From the NCBI GenBank assembly GCA_004357435.1, contig SMVS01000113.1, forward strand, positions 1 through 7,986: a stretch of 7,986 nt of DNA. Reading direction: 5' to 3'. The notes beneath the pieces are model-generated. The model made no database searches and was not told where the DNA came from. It saw only the letters and a list, made by a program, of their open reading frames with translations. The position numbers and the translations under genes were made by a program. This DNA is from Nitrospina sp. (GTDB lineage Bacteria > Nitrospinota > Nitrospinia > Nitrospinales > Nitrospinaceae). Below are positions 1 to 6,385 of the stretch, one piece after another (position 1 is the first letter of the stretch; every line of letters begins with the position of its first letter).

Positions 1-832
<832 letters not shown>

Positions 833-841
833 TAAATTTTC

Positions 842-872
842 GGGGGAAGCCGGGTTCGCCCGGCCCCTCCCC
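842..872 (+). other. UUCG-capped hairpin in the 23S-5S spacer
   Basis: A perfect 6-bp stem (GCCGGG at 849-854, CCCGGC at 859-864) is closed by a TTCG tetraloop. It can extend imperfectly through flanking G-rich (842-846) and C-rich (865-872) runs. It lies about 10 bases after the mature 23S end and lacks a T tract, so it is not a terminator. A role in folding or RNase processing of the rRNA precursor is inferred from position only. The rest of the spacer (to 949) holds no tRNA and nothing else I recognise. Confidence 0.5.
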
Positions 873-949
873 TAGTTACTTGTTCAACTGATTTCAATTG
901 TAAACTTATACGTTATCCGTGTATCCATTGCCGGATGACAGCAGGTTTT

Positions 950-1069
950 TTCCCGGTCTTGTTAGCGAGAGGGTCCCACCCGTTCCCATTCCGAACACGG
1001 TAGTTAAGCCTCTCAGCGCCGATGGTACTGCACGGGTCACTGTGTGGGAGAGTAGGTCAACGCCGGGAA
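950..1069 (+). rRNA. rrf: 5S ribosomal RNA
   Basis: This 120-base 5S rRNA lies about 117 bases downstream of the 23S rRNA in the same operon. The terminal helix is visible directly: TTCCCGG at 950-956 is the exact complement of CCGGGAA at 1063-1069, which sets both ends. Internal conserved blocks include GGTCCCACCCGTTCCCATTCC, CGAACACGG, TAAGCCTCTCAGCGCCGATGGTACTG and GTGGGAGAGTAGGTCA, in the order expected of bacterial 5S. The length matches the family. Ends could differ by one or two bases after processing. It is probably cotranscribed with 16S and 23S and released by the terminator that follows. Confidence 0.96.
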
Positions 1070-1077
1070 TTTTATTG

Positions 1078-1111
1078 CCCGCCAGAGTTCACGCTCTGGC
1101 GGGTTTTTTTT
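1078..1111 (+). terminator. Intrinsic terminator of the rrn operon
   Basis: A perfect 10-bp inverted repeat (CCCGCCAGAG at 1078-1087, CTCTGGCGGG at 1094-1103) surrounds the 6-base loop TTCACG and is followed by eight T residues (1104-1111). It begins 8 bases after the 5S 3' end. This is a textbook Rho-independent terminator for the + strand. The minus strand has no comparable T tract after the stem, so it should not act well on the converging minus-strand gene. Confidence 0.95.
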
Positions 1112-1126
1112 CCGGCGAACCGCCGG
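1112..1126. other. Second small hairpin directly after the rrn terminator
   Basis: CCGGCG at 1112-1117 and CGCCGG at 1121-1126 form a perfect 6-bp stem around a 3-base AAC loop, abutting the T tract of the terminator. There is no T run after it. It could be a backup pause or transcript-end structure, or the left edge of the structured segment that follows. The function is unknown. Confidence 0.4.
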
Positions 1127-1433
1127 AGGCTAAATAGAGCAAACTCCACTTGCACTCAACAGGTGTTGGGCATAATTCGAAGAGCGTAGCCATCCGCTTC
1201 CCTCGCTAGCGGGCGGCGAAGCGCCAGCCAGTGTGCCGCTGGACCCAAAGTGAAAAGCAACGGCGGATAGAAACAGGTCAAAGGGAAACCCCCTGGCCCT
1301 CCTTCAACAAGGGTAGGACGGCCCTTCGGAGAAGGGGGGGGACACATCACCCCACAATTGAAGCGTTGGGATCAACCTAAAGTTTTCGTGTTATGCAAAG
1401 GCTTCTTTTTTAAGGAGAGGTTTTTATATTCGC
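1127..1433. repeat. Gene-free, hairpin-dense segment, possibly an interspersed repeat
   Basis: No credible gene lies here. The segment is rich in short inverted repeats: ATCCGC/GCGGAT (1192-1197 with 1263-1268) enclosing the palindrome CGCTAGCG (1204-1211), GGCG-AAG-CGCC (1215-1225) and CCAGC/GCTGG (1224-1228 with 1238-1242). A second group follows: CCCCCT (1289-1294) can pair with the G-rich run at 1333-1341, enclosing the perfect stem CCCTTC-GGA-GAAGGG (1322-1336). The 64-codon minus-strand reading frame at 1156-1350 reads as low-complexity Pro/Gly/Leu sequence, as expected from translating a structured repeat. Its place between two convergent transcription units is typical of such elements. 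Repeat status is inferred, since only one copy is in view. The tail (1342-1433) is AT-richer and unremarkable. Confidence 0.35.
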
Positions 1434-1448
1434 CCCGCGCGTAGCGGG
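1434..1448 (-). other. Small hairpin abutting the stop codon of the lpxR-like gene
   Basis: CCCGC at 1434-1438 and GCGGG at 1444-1448 form a 5-bp stem with a 5-base loop, ending one base from the TGA stop of the minus-strand gene. On that strand it is followed by an A-rich tract, not T's, so it does not qualify as an intrinsic terminator. It may only protect the transcript's 3' end. Confidence 0.3.
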
Positions 1449-2552
1449 TCACCAGGCAAAAGAAGCGCTGACCGAGCCGAATTCGTCGAGCTCGCCCTGA
1501 CCGTTGAATTCCTCGGTGCGGAACACATTGGTGAAGGCCAAGCGAAAACAGTCGATGACCACCACCAGTCCGACATGCAAATCTCCCACAAAATATTTTT
1601 TATCGACGCTATGGCTGTGCTCAAAAGTGTTGCCGTCGAGAAAAATATTACGGGCCACCGCCCGGCCTTCGACTCCTGCAAAAACATACCAACCGGTAAT
1701 TTCCCGAGCCTTAAAAAAATCCGAGCCCTGGGCGCCGGGGCGAATCCGCGGCGGACCGTAGTCCACTTTCAAATTAACCCCCAGCCGCAACATACCGCCC
1801 GCTGAAGCGTAGGTGAAGACATTGCCGAGAGCGATGCCCGCGCTGGGCAGAAAATCCAGTTCCAGCCCCTCCTTACCCGGCATGGGCAAAGGCACCTTCC
1901 ATTTGCGTTCCAGGTTCAACAAAACCCCCACCTCATTGCTCAGCTGGTGGTCCCACCCCTTGGGTTCAATCGTATCAATAAACTCGTGCCAGCTTTTCTG
2001 GACAGCCTCGGCCAGCGACCAGGGACCGATCACGCCCAGGTCCAGCTCGTAGGTATCCACCGGGTTATAGGGCCCTGCCCTTTCGGCGATCAAACCAAAG
2101 CCCAGGTAAAGCCATCCCGCGTAGGGTCGATCATTTAAAATCAAATCCGATCTGGAAATATCTTCAGGCGTGAAAATATTCTGGCCAAAAATCAAACTGA
2201 CTTGGCGGGTTTTAAAACCCAGCGCATCCCAGGACAGAGAGTCTGCCAGCAGGCGAGCCGTCGCCACTAAACCGCTTGGGTCCTTGGGGCATTTTTCAGC
2301 ATCCATAACGGGTTCCCGCGCCACCAGCAAGGACAACCGGCCGCCATTCGTGAAGTGCTTGTCGGAGCCACTTCCCCAGAGATCATTCTCAAGTAAAATA
2401 TTGAAGGCGAATTGGTTTTCATAACACGCCGGCTCAATGGGCTGGGCGCTGGCCAGCGAGGGACCCAGTCCCAGCAGGACACCGAGCAGAAACCGGGTGA
2501 CGGTCCAGGCAAAACAGGATCGTCTGGGCGCAATTGCGCCAACTATTTTCAT
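1449..2552 (-). CDS. lpxR: LpxR-like lipid A 3'-O-deacylase, outer-membrane beta-barrel (DUF2219 family)
   Basis: The 367-residue product resembles LpxR, which removes the 3'-acyloxyacyl chain of lipid A in the outer membrane. Residues 1-36 look like a signal peptide: basic N-region, hydrophobic LLGVLLGLG, then ASA before Gln37. Family landmarks follow in order: LLENDLWG (53-60; Glu55, Asn56, Asp57), FTNGGRLS (67-74), GQNIFTPED (123-131), the signature DRPYAGW (141-147), LGVIGPWSLAEAVQKSWHEF (172-191) and KGWDHQ (198-203). By recalled similarity to Salmonella LpxR, His189 corresponds to the catalytic histidine and Asn56/Asp57 to metal/active-site residues. The last residue is Trp (FAW), fitting a barrel assembled by the BAM machinery. 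The ATG at 2552 has no good Shine-Dalgarno sequence, but it immediately precedes the signal peptide and no better start is seen. The gene stands alone, convergent with rrn and divergent from nuo. The family is confident; the exact substrate is inferred. Confidence 0.85.
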   Translation of the reverse strand: MKIVGAIAPRRSCFAWTVTRFLLGVLLGLGPSLASAQPIEPACYENQFAFNILLENDLWGSGSDKHFTNGGRLSLLVAREPVMDAEKCPKDPSGLVATARLLADSLSWDALGFKTRQVSLIFGQNIFTPEDISRSDLILNDRPYAGWLYLGFGLIAERAGPYNPVDTYELDLGVIGPWSLAEAVQKSWHEFIDTIEPKGWDHQLSNEVGVLLNLERKWKVPLPMPGKEGLELDFLPSAGIALGNVFTYASAGGMLRLGVNLKVDYGPPRIRPGAQGSDFFKAREITGWYVFAGVEGRAVARNIFLDGNTFEHSHSVDKKYFVGDLHVGLVVVIDCFRLAFTNVFRTEEFNGQGELDEFGSVSASFAW

Positions 2553-2592
2553 AGTGAACGTTTTGGCATTCGGAAAAACATCCCGCTGGGAA

Positions 2593-2620
2593 ATTTCAAA
2601 TTAAAAATAAAGCCTATCAA
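2593..2620 (-). promoter_or_regulatory. Candidate sigma-70-type promoter for the lpxR-like gene
   Basis: On the minus strand, TTGATA (2620-2615, 5 of 6 to consensus) is followed after 16 bases by TGAAAT (2598-2593, 4 of 6). The predicted transcript would have a leader of roughly 30 to 35 bases before the ATG at 2552. The region is AT-rich, so a chance match is quite possible. Confidence 0.3.
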
Positions 2621-2853
2621 TTCAGGAGGTTAACATTTTTCATAGGAGGATGCTAATTCGACCCGCATTGCCGAATCTAACGCGAAACACTCTTTAGTAA
2701 TATTTTAAAAAAATTGACGAAAAACCGCCCTTTTATACCCGGCCAAAGGGCTGAATCCAGGGGCGATCAGCACGTTTTAAAGCACCCATTGGCGGACACT
2801 TGTTTTGCGACCCAAAACCCGGTCTAACCCGCCTGTTTTCACCGCCTTTTTCG

Positions 2854-2885
2854 TTGACAAATAACGCATCTATAGAGAGTAGACT
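2854..2885 (+). promoter_or_regulatory. Candidate promoter for the nuo operon
   Basis: A perfect -35 hexamer TTGACA lies at 2854-2859. The best downstream -10-like hexamer, TAGACT at 2880-2885 (4 of 6), sits after a long 20-base spacer. TATAGA at 2871-2876 is closer to consensus but only 11 bases away. A GC-rich tract follows TAGACT. The exact -35 and the + strand orientation toward nuoA support a promoter here. The poor spacing keeps confidence low. Confidence 0.35.
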
Positions 2886-3067
2886 CGCCCGTCATTATTT
2901 CTGCGGTTTTCGGCCCCGGGATTCTTTTAATTTATACAGGAAACTGGTGGTTTTTTAAGGGATTACGGGGTAGAATCCGGTAAAGTTTTTCCGAATTCGG
3001 GAGTGGTTCTCCAGACACGGCAGACCATTCCTTTTTTTGTCCCGTGATATTTCACTAGGTAAACTCT

Positions 3068-3424
3068 ATGTTGGAATCCTATACAGGAGCGGCGATCCTT
3101 CTTTTCATGTCGGTTGCCATTGCCGTAGGCATGTTGGTCGCCACTTCGGTGTTGGGGCCCAAACGCAAATTCGCGGATAAAATGGAGCCATTCGAGTGTG
3201 GGGAAAGCCAGATCGTTTCTCCTTACCAGCGTTTTTCCGTTAAATTTTACCTGGTGGCCGTGCTCTTTATCCTGTTCGATATCGAAGCTGTCTTTCTGTT
3301 CCCCTGGGCCATCATTTACAAACAACTGGGGCTGTTCGGTCTGATCGAAATGGTGGTGTTCATCGTCATACTGGGCATCGGCCTGATGTATGTTTGGGTT
3401 CGGGGAGGGTTGGACTGGGAATGA
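3068..3424 (+). CDS. nuoA: NADH-quinone oxidoreductase subunit A
   Basis: This 118-residue inner-membrane subunit of complex I (ND3 homologue) has the usual length and three membrane segments (about 8-30, 62-82 and 88-111). The family's hallmarks are present: the loop PFECGESQ with Cys44 at the conserved ND3-type cysteine position, RFSVKFYLVAVLFILFDIEA with the acidic pair Asp71/Glu73 in the second membrane helix, and the C-terminal GGLDW. The subunit sits at the junction of peripheral and membrane arms, near the quinone cavity. The ATG at 3068 gives the normal N-terminus; only a weak TAGG lies upstream. It is the first gene of the operon, and its TGA overlaps the ATG of nuoC by four bases, implying translational coupling. 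nuoB, normally next, is absent. Confidence 0.96.
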   Translation: MLESYTGAAILLFMSVAIAVGMLVATSVLGPKRKFADKMEPFECGESQIVSPYQRFSVKFYLVAVLFILFDIEAVFLFPWAIIYKQLGLFGLIEMVVFIVILGIGLMYVWVRGGLDWE

Positions 3425-3906
3425 GTGATACCACCATCATCCAAAAATTAAAAAACCAGTTTGGTGACAGGGTGCTGGAAGACCACACCTTCAGGGACGA
3501 CCAGACCATCACTGTGAAAAAAGAATGCCTGTTCAACGTGGCAAAATACCTGCGGGATGAACCCTCGCTGGATATGGATTTTTTGATGGACCTGACCGCT
3601 GTCGATTACATGGACCGCAAACCGATTCGTTTTGAAGTGGTGTACCATTTCTTTTCACTGCAACACAATCATCGCTTCCGCGTCAAAGTTCCGGTGGATG
3701 AAGACGATTGCGTGGTGGATTCGATAACGCCCCTCTGGAAGTCGGTGAACTGGTACGAGCGTGAAGTTTGGGATCTATACGGGATCAAATTCAAGGGGCA
3801 TCCCAACATGAAACGAATCCTGCTTTATGAGGAATTCAAAGGGCATCCCTTGCGCAAAGATTACCCCATCAACAAACGGCAACCCTTGATCGGCCCCATG
3901 AACTGA
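3421..3906 (+). CDS. nuoC: NADH-quinone oxidoreductase subunit C
   Basis: The 161-residue product is the 30-kDa-type peripheral subunit of complex I. The family signature is intact at residues 113-134: EREVWDLYGIKFKGHPNMKR followed by IL, then GHPLRKDYP (141-149). MDLTAVDYMDRKPIRFEVVYHF (56-77) matches the usual N-terminal domain. It is stand-alone NuoC, not the NuoCD fusion of E. coli, and no nuoD follows. The ATG at 3421 is preferred over an in-frame ATG at 3394 because the latter lies deep in nuoA and adds residues without similarity. A purine-rich GGGGAGGG (3402-3409) may serve as ribosome site at slightly long spacing. The stop is followed after 15 bases by nuoH, so nuoD, E, F and G are all missing from their usual place. 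Confidence 0.96.
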   Translation: MSDTTIIQKLKNQFGDRVLEDHTFRDDQTITVKKECLFNVAKYLRDEPSLDMDFLMDLTAVDYMDRKPIRFEVVYHFFSLQHNHRFRVKVPVDEDDCVVDSITPLWKSVNWYEREVWDLYGIKFKGHPNMKRILLYEEFKGHPLRKDYPINKRQPLIGPMN

Positions 3907-3921
3907 GGTTTTTGAAAAACA

Positions 3922-4998
3922 ATGATCGTTGACTTGGCAATCACACTGGCCAAAGTATTTTTTATTTTGGCCGTCACCGTTGGCTTCTTCGCCCCTGTGC
4001 TCACTTGGGTGGAACGCAAGCAGAGCGCCATCATGCAGGATCGAATCGGCGCCAACCGCGCCGACATCATGGGGTTCACCGCGCTCGGCCTGTTTCACAT
4101 TATTGCTGATGCCGCCAAAATGTTTTTCAAAGAGGATTTCATTCCGGATGGAGCGAACAAAGTCCTGCACACCCTGGCTCCGGTCATCGCGCTCGTTCCG
4201 GCCCTGCTCACCTTCGCCGTGATTCCGTTCGGCGGCCAATACAATTTATTCGGCAAAGAGGTCAACCTGGTGATCTCCGATCTTGACGTCGGACTGTTGT
4301 TCGTGTTCGCCATCGCTTCCCTGGCCACTTACGGGTATGTGGTCGCCGGCTGGAGTTCGAACAACAACTGGTCGCTCCTCGGCTCCATGCGCACCGCCTC
4401 GCAGATGGTGTCTTACGAAGTGACCCTGGGCCTGACCATCATCGGCGTGTTGATGGTGTACGGCTCGATGCAACTGACGCAGATCGGCGCCGCCCAGGAA
4501 AACTTTTGGCATTGGGGATTTTTCCTGCAACCTCTGGGATTTTTTATGTTCATGACGGCTTCCATCGCTGAGAACAAGCGCATCCCATTCGACAATCCGG
4601 AGGCCGAATCGGAATTGGTCGCCGGTTATTTCACGGAATACAGCGGACTCAAATTCGGTATGTTTTTCATGGCCGAATTCATTGAGATCGTGACCATCGC
4701 CGCCATCGTCACCATTCTGTTTTTTGGCGCGTGGCACATTCCGTTTGTCACCACCGCCACTCTGCTTTCGATTTTCGATTTTCTCGGCACCACCGGTTCC
4801 AACCTGGTCCTCATGTTTATTCATGTGGGCGTGTTTTTTACCAAGGTGTTGATCTTTATCTTCATCCAAATGACCATTCGCTGGAGCTTGCCGAGGTTCC
4901 GGTATGATCAGATTATGAAACTTGGATGGAAAATTTTACTGCCCCTGGCGTTGGCCAACATCGTGGTCACCGGGGTAGTCATTCTTGCGTTAAGCTAA
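3922..4998 (+). CDS. nuoH: NADH-quinone oxidoreductase subunit H
   Basis: This 358-residue polytopic inner-membrane protein (ND1 homologue) links the quinone chamber to the proton-pumping arm. Motifs in order: TWVERKQSAIMQDRIGANR (28-46), ADAAKMFFKEDFIP (62-75), SMRTASQMVSYEV (155-167) with Glu166, and the loop AENKRIPFDNPEAESELVAG (216-235) plus YFTEYSG (236-242), whose acidic residues belong to the quinone/proton-coupling region. The C-terminus has RWSLPRFRYDQIMKLGWK (320-337). About eight membrane helices are visible. Two positions differ from the forms I know best: GANR where GPNR is common, and DNPEAE where DLPEAE or DQPEAE is common. Length is within the normal range. The ATG at 3922 follows nuoC by 15 bases with only a weak GAGG upstream. 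The stop overlaps the ribosome site of nuoI. Confidence 0.97.
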   Translation: MIVDLAITLAKVFFILAVTVGFFAPVLTWVERKQSAIMQDRIGANRADIMGFTALGLFHIIADAAKMFFKEDFIPDGANKVLHTLAPVIALVPALLTFAVIPFGGQYNLFGKEVNLVISDLDVGLLFVFAIASLATYGYVVAGWSSNNNWSLLGSMRTASQMVSYEVTLGLTIIGVLMVYGSMQLTQIGAAQENFWHWGFFLQPLGFFMFMTASIAENKRIPFDNPEAESELVAGYFTEYSGLKFGMFFMAEFIEIVTIAAIVTILFFGAWHIPFVTTATLLSIFDFLGTTGSNLVLMFIHVGVFFTKVLIFIFIQMTIRWSLPRFRYDQIMKLGWKILLPLALANIVVTGVVILALS

Positions 4999-5008
4999 GG
5001 AGCATCTC

Positions 5009-5578
5009 ATGGCTTATTACGTCAATCGAAATATAAAGATGACCTGGTGGGAACGCATGTACATTCTCGCAATCCTTCATGGCATGCTGGTCACCCTGCG
5101 TCATTTCTTTGGAAATTTATTCGGTTTCATTCCGTTTTTACTGGGGCAGAAAAAACATCGGGAGATTTTTACCCTTTACTATCCGGAAGAGACCGCGAAG
5201 TACCCGATTGCCTACCGGGGCCGCCCGGTGCTCGCCCTCAACGAGGACAACCTGCCGAATTGTGTGGCCTGCGGGTTGTGCGAAATCGCCTGCCCCGCGT
5301 ATTGCATTGACATCATTCCGGGTGAAAACAGTGGCAAGCAAAATAAAGTGGAACGTTATCCGATCGCGTTCACGATCGATTATGCGGTATGCATTTTCTG
5401 CGGTTTCTGCGAAGAGGCCTGCCCGGAAGAAGCTATTTACATGAGCGACAATTGCGACATCTCCATGCTCGACCGCAAAAAAATGAAATACAACATGGAA
5501 CAATTGCTGGTCCCCGTCGCAGAATTAAAGGACCGCATGGATTTCTGCAGGGACATGTACGGAAAATGGAACTACTAA
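5009..5578 (+). CDS. nuoI: NADH-quinone oxidoreductase subunit I, 2x[4Fe-4S] ferredoxin-like
   Basis: The 189-residue peripheral subunit carries clusters N6a and N6b, which pass electrons towards NuoB. Two classic [4Fe-4S] motifs are complete: CVACGLCEIACP (Cys85, 88, 91, 95) and CIFCGFCEEACP (Cys128, 131, 134, 138). The N-terminal 45 residues form an amphipathic to hydrophobic helix region (WWERMYILAILHGMLVTLRH) that docks the subunit on the membrane arm, as is usual. YPEETAKYPIAYRGRPVLAL (58-77) is a family-conserved stretch. An AAGGAG ribosome site at 4997-5002, overlapping the nuoH stop, lies 6 bases before the ATG and firmly fixes the start. Its last 13 bases overlap the start of nuoJ. 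The electron donor (NuoG) and acceptor (NuoB) partners are not encoded nearby. Confidence 0.97.
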   Translation: MAYYVNRNIKMTWWERMYILAILHGMLVTLRHFFGNLFGFIPFLLGQKKHREIFTLYYPEETAKYPIAYRGRPVLALNEDNLPNCVACGLCEIACPAYCIDIIPGENSGKQNKVERYPIAFTIDYAVCIFCGFCEEACPEEAIYMSDNCDISMLDRKKMKYNMEQLLVPVAELKDRMDFCRDMYGKWNY

Positions 5579-6072
5579 TATTTTATCCTTTGGCCATTGC
5601 GTGCGTCGTGCTGTCGATGCTGGTGGTGTTCAACAGCAGCCCTATCGCGTCCGCGATGTCCCTGATCGGAATGATGTTGTGCCTGGCCGGAGTGTTTGTG
5701 GTTCTGCAGGCGCATTTTCTGGCGGCTTTACAAGTCATTATTTACGCCGGCGCCATCATGGTCCTGTTCATGTTCGTCATCATGCTCCTCAATTTGAGCG
5801 ACGACGACAAGCAATGGGTAGCCCGCGAGCGAAATCTATTTTTGTCCGTCAGCGCCGGCGCTCTGATCCTCGGGGTTCTTTACAAATTCATTGATATCAC
5901 TTCCGGCACGGAGTTCAATTCTCCAGCCGAGGTGCCGGATACTTTTGGCACCGTCCGCCAGGTGGGCACGACCCTGTTTACGGACTTTGTTCTGCCCTTT
6001 GAAGTGGCCTCCATCCTCCTGTTGGTGGCTATGATAGGTGCGGTGGTTTTAGCGAAATCGAAAGTGGACTGA
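5566..6072 (+). CDS. nuoJ: NADH-quinone oxidoreductase subunit J
   Basis: This 168-residue membrane subunit (ND6 homologue) has about five hydrophobic helices. Diagnostic stretches are SSPIASAMSLIGMMLCLAGV (24-43), LQVIIYAGAIMVLFMFVIML (55-74), which contains the helix thought to rotate during turnover, and LPFEVASILLLVAMIGAVVL (143-162) near the C-terminus. A longer in-frame reading frame opens at 5389, but that extension lies within nuoI and reads as out-of-frame nuoI sequence; MELLIFYPLA is a normal NuoJ start, so the ATG at 5566 is chosen. It overlaps nuoI by 13 bases, which suggests coupled translation; a possible AGGGA ribosome site is at 5549-5553. Three bases separate it from nuoK. 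Confidence 0.95.
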   Translation: MELLIFYPLAIACVVLSMLVVFNSSPIASAMSLIGMMLCLAGVFVVLQAHFLAALQVIIYAGAIMVLFMFVIMLLNLSDDDKQWVARERNLFLSVSAGALILGVLYKFIDITSGTEFNSPAEVPDTFGTVRQVGTTLFTDFVLPFEVASILLLVAMIGAVVLAKSKVD

Positions 6073-6075
6073 CTT

Positions 6076-6378
6076 ATGGTGCCTTTATCTCATTGCCTGA
6101 TTTTGAGCGCAACCATGTTTTCCATCGGTGTGCTGGGGGTCTTGATCCGCAGAAACGCCATCGTCGTGTTCATGTCCATTGAGATAATGCTCAACGCGGT
6201 CAATATTTCCCTGATCGCGTTCGACCGTTACATGAACCAGCATGACGGCCAAATTTTCAGTTTCATGGTGATCGCCGTAGCCGCGGCGGAGGTTTCGGTC
6301 GGACTGGCGATTGTGATCGCTGTGTTCCGCAACAAGCCCACGGTGAATCTGGATGAATTCAACCTGATGAAGTGGTAG
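6076..6378 (+). CDS. nuoK: NADH-quinone oxidoreductase subunit K
   Basis: A 100-residue, three-helix membrane subunit (ND4L homologue), exactly the usual length. The two intramembrane glutamates required for proton translocation are present at the same numbers as in E. coli: Glu36 in SIEIMLNAVN and Glu72 in AAAEVSVGLAIV. The cytoplasmic loop with Arg25/Arg26 (LIRRNAIV) is typical. It starts 3 bases after the nuoJ stop with no strong ribosome site, consistent with coupled translation, and ends 7 bases before nuoL. Confidence 0.97.
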   Translation: MVPLSHCLILSATMFSIGVLGVLIRRNAIVVFMSIEIMLNAVNISLIAFDRYMNQHDGQIFSFMVIAVAAAEVSVGLAIVIAVFRNKPTVNLDEFNLMKW

Positions 6379-6385
6379 GGACTTA

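Larger units (their letters stand above)
2553..3067. other. 515-base divergent intergenic region between the lpxR-like gene and nuoA
   Basis: This stretch carries no recognisable gene on either strand and must hold the start signals of both divergent units. Visible items are the two candidate promoters listed separately; two AGGAGG motifs on the + strand (near 2624-2629 and 2644-2649), the second abutting an ATG that opens only a 15-residue frame; an A/T-rich patch around 2697-2716; and a perfect 10-base palindrome CCGAATTCGG at 2991-3000, about 70 bases upstream of nuoA. The long leader implied for nuo (roughly 175 bases if the candidate promoter is right) could hold a regulatory site, but no known riboswitch or leader peptide was recognised. 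Confidence 0.6.

Noticed and set aside
919..1137. 72-residue + strand frame
   Set aside because: It spans the 5S rRNA and its terminator, so it is a chance frame.
1156..1350. 64-residue minus-strand frame rich in Pro, Gly and Leu
   Set aside because: It follows a hairpin-rich segment, shows no domain and has low-complexity composition; better explained as translation of a structured repeat.
1434..1448. Intrinsic terminator for the lpxR-like gene
   Set aside because: The stem is only 5 bp and is followed by A's rather than T's on the minus strand.
2493..2552. Possible twin-arginine signal (Arg10-Arg11) in the lpxR-like protein
   Set aside because: The residues after the Arg pair do not fit the Tat consensus, and outer-membrane barrels are exported unfolded by Sec.
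2650..2697. 15-codon frame starting at an ATG directly abutting AGGAGG
   Set aside because: Zero spacing between the Shine-Dalgarno motif and the ATG is not functional, and the peptide has no recognisable leader features.
2714..2739. TTGACG followed by TATACC as a second nuo promoter
   Set aside because: The spacer is about 14 bases, too short, and the site lies over 300 bases upstream of nuoA.
4246..4869. 207-residue minus-strand frame opposite nuoH, and similar long frames opposite nuoK/nuoL (6085-6615, 7064-7612)
   Set aside because: They are antisense shadows of well-conserved nuo genes, rich in His, Asp and Gln as expected from reversed membrane-protein codons, with no independent signals.
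5389..5565. 59-residue N-terminal extension of NuoJ
   Set aside because: The stretch is frame-shifted nuoI sequence, and homologous NuoJ proteins start at the MELLIF-like position.
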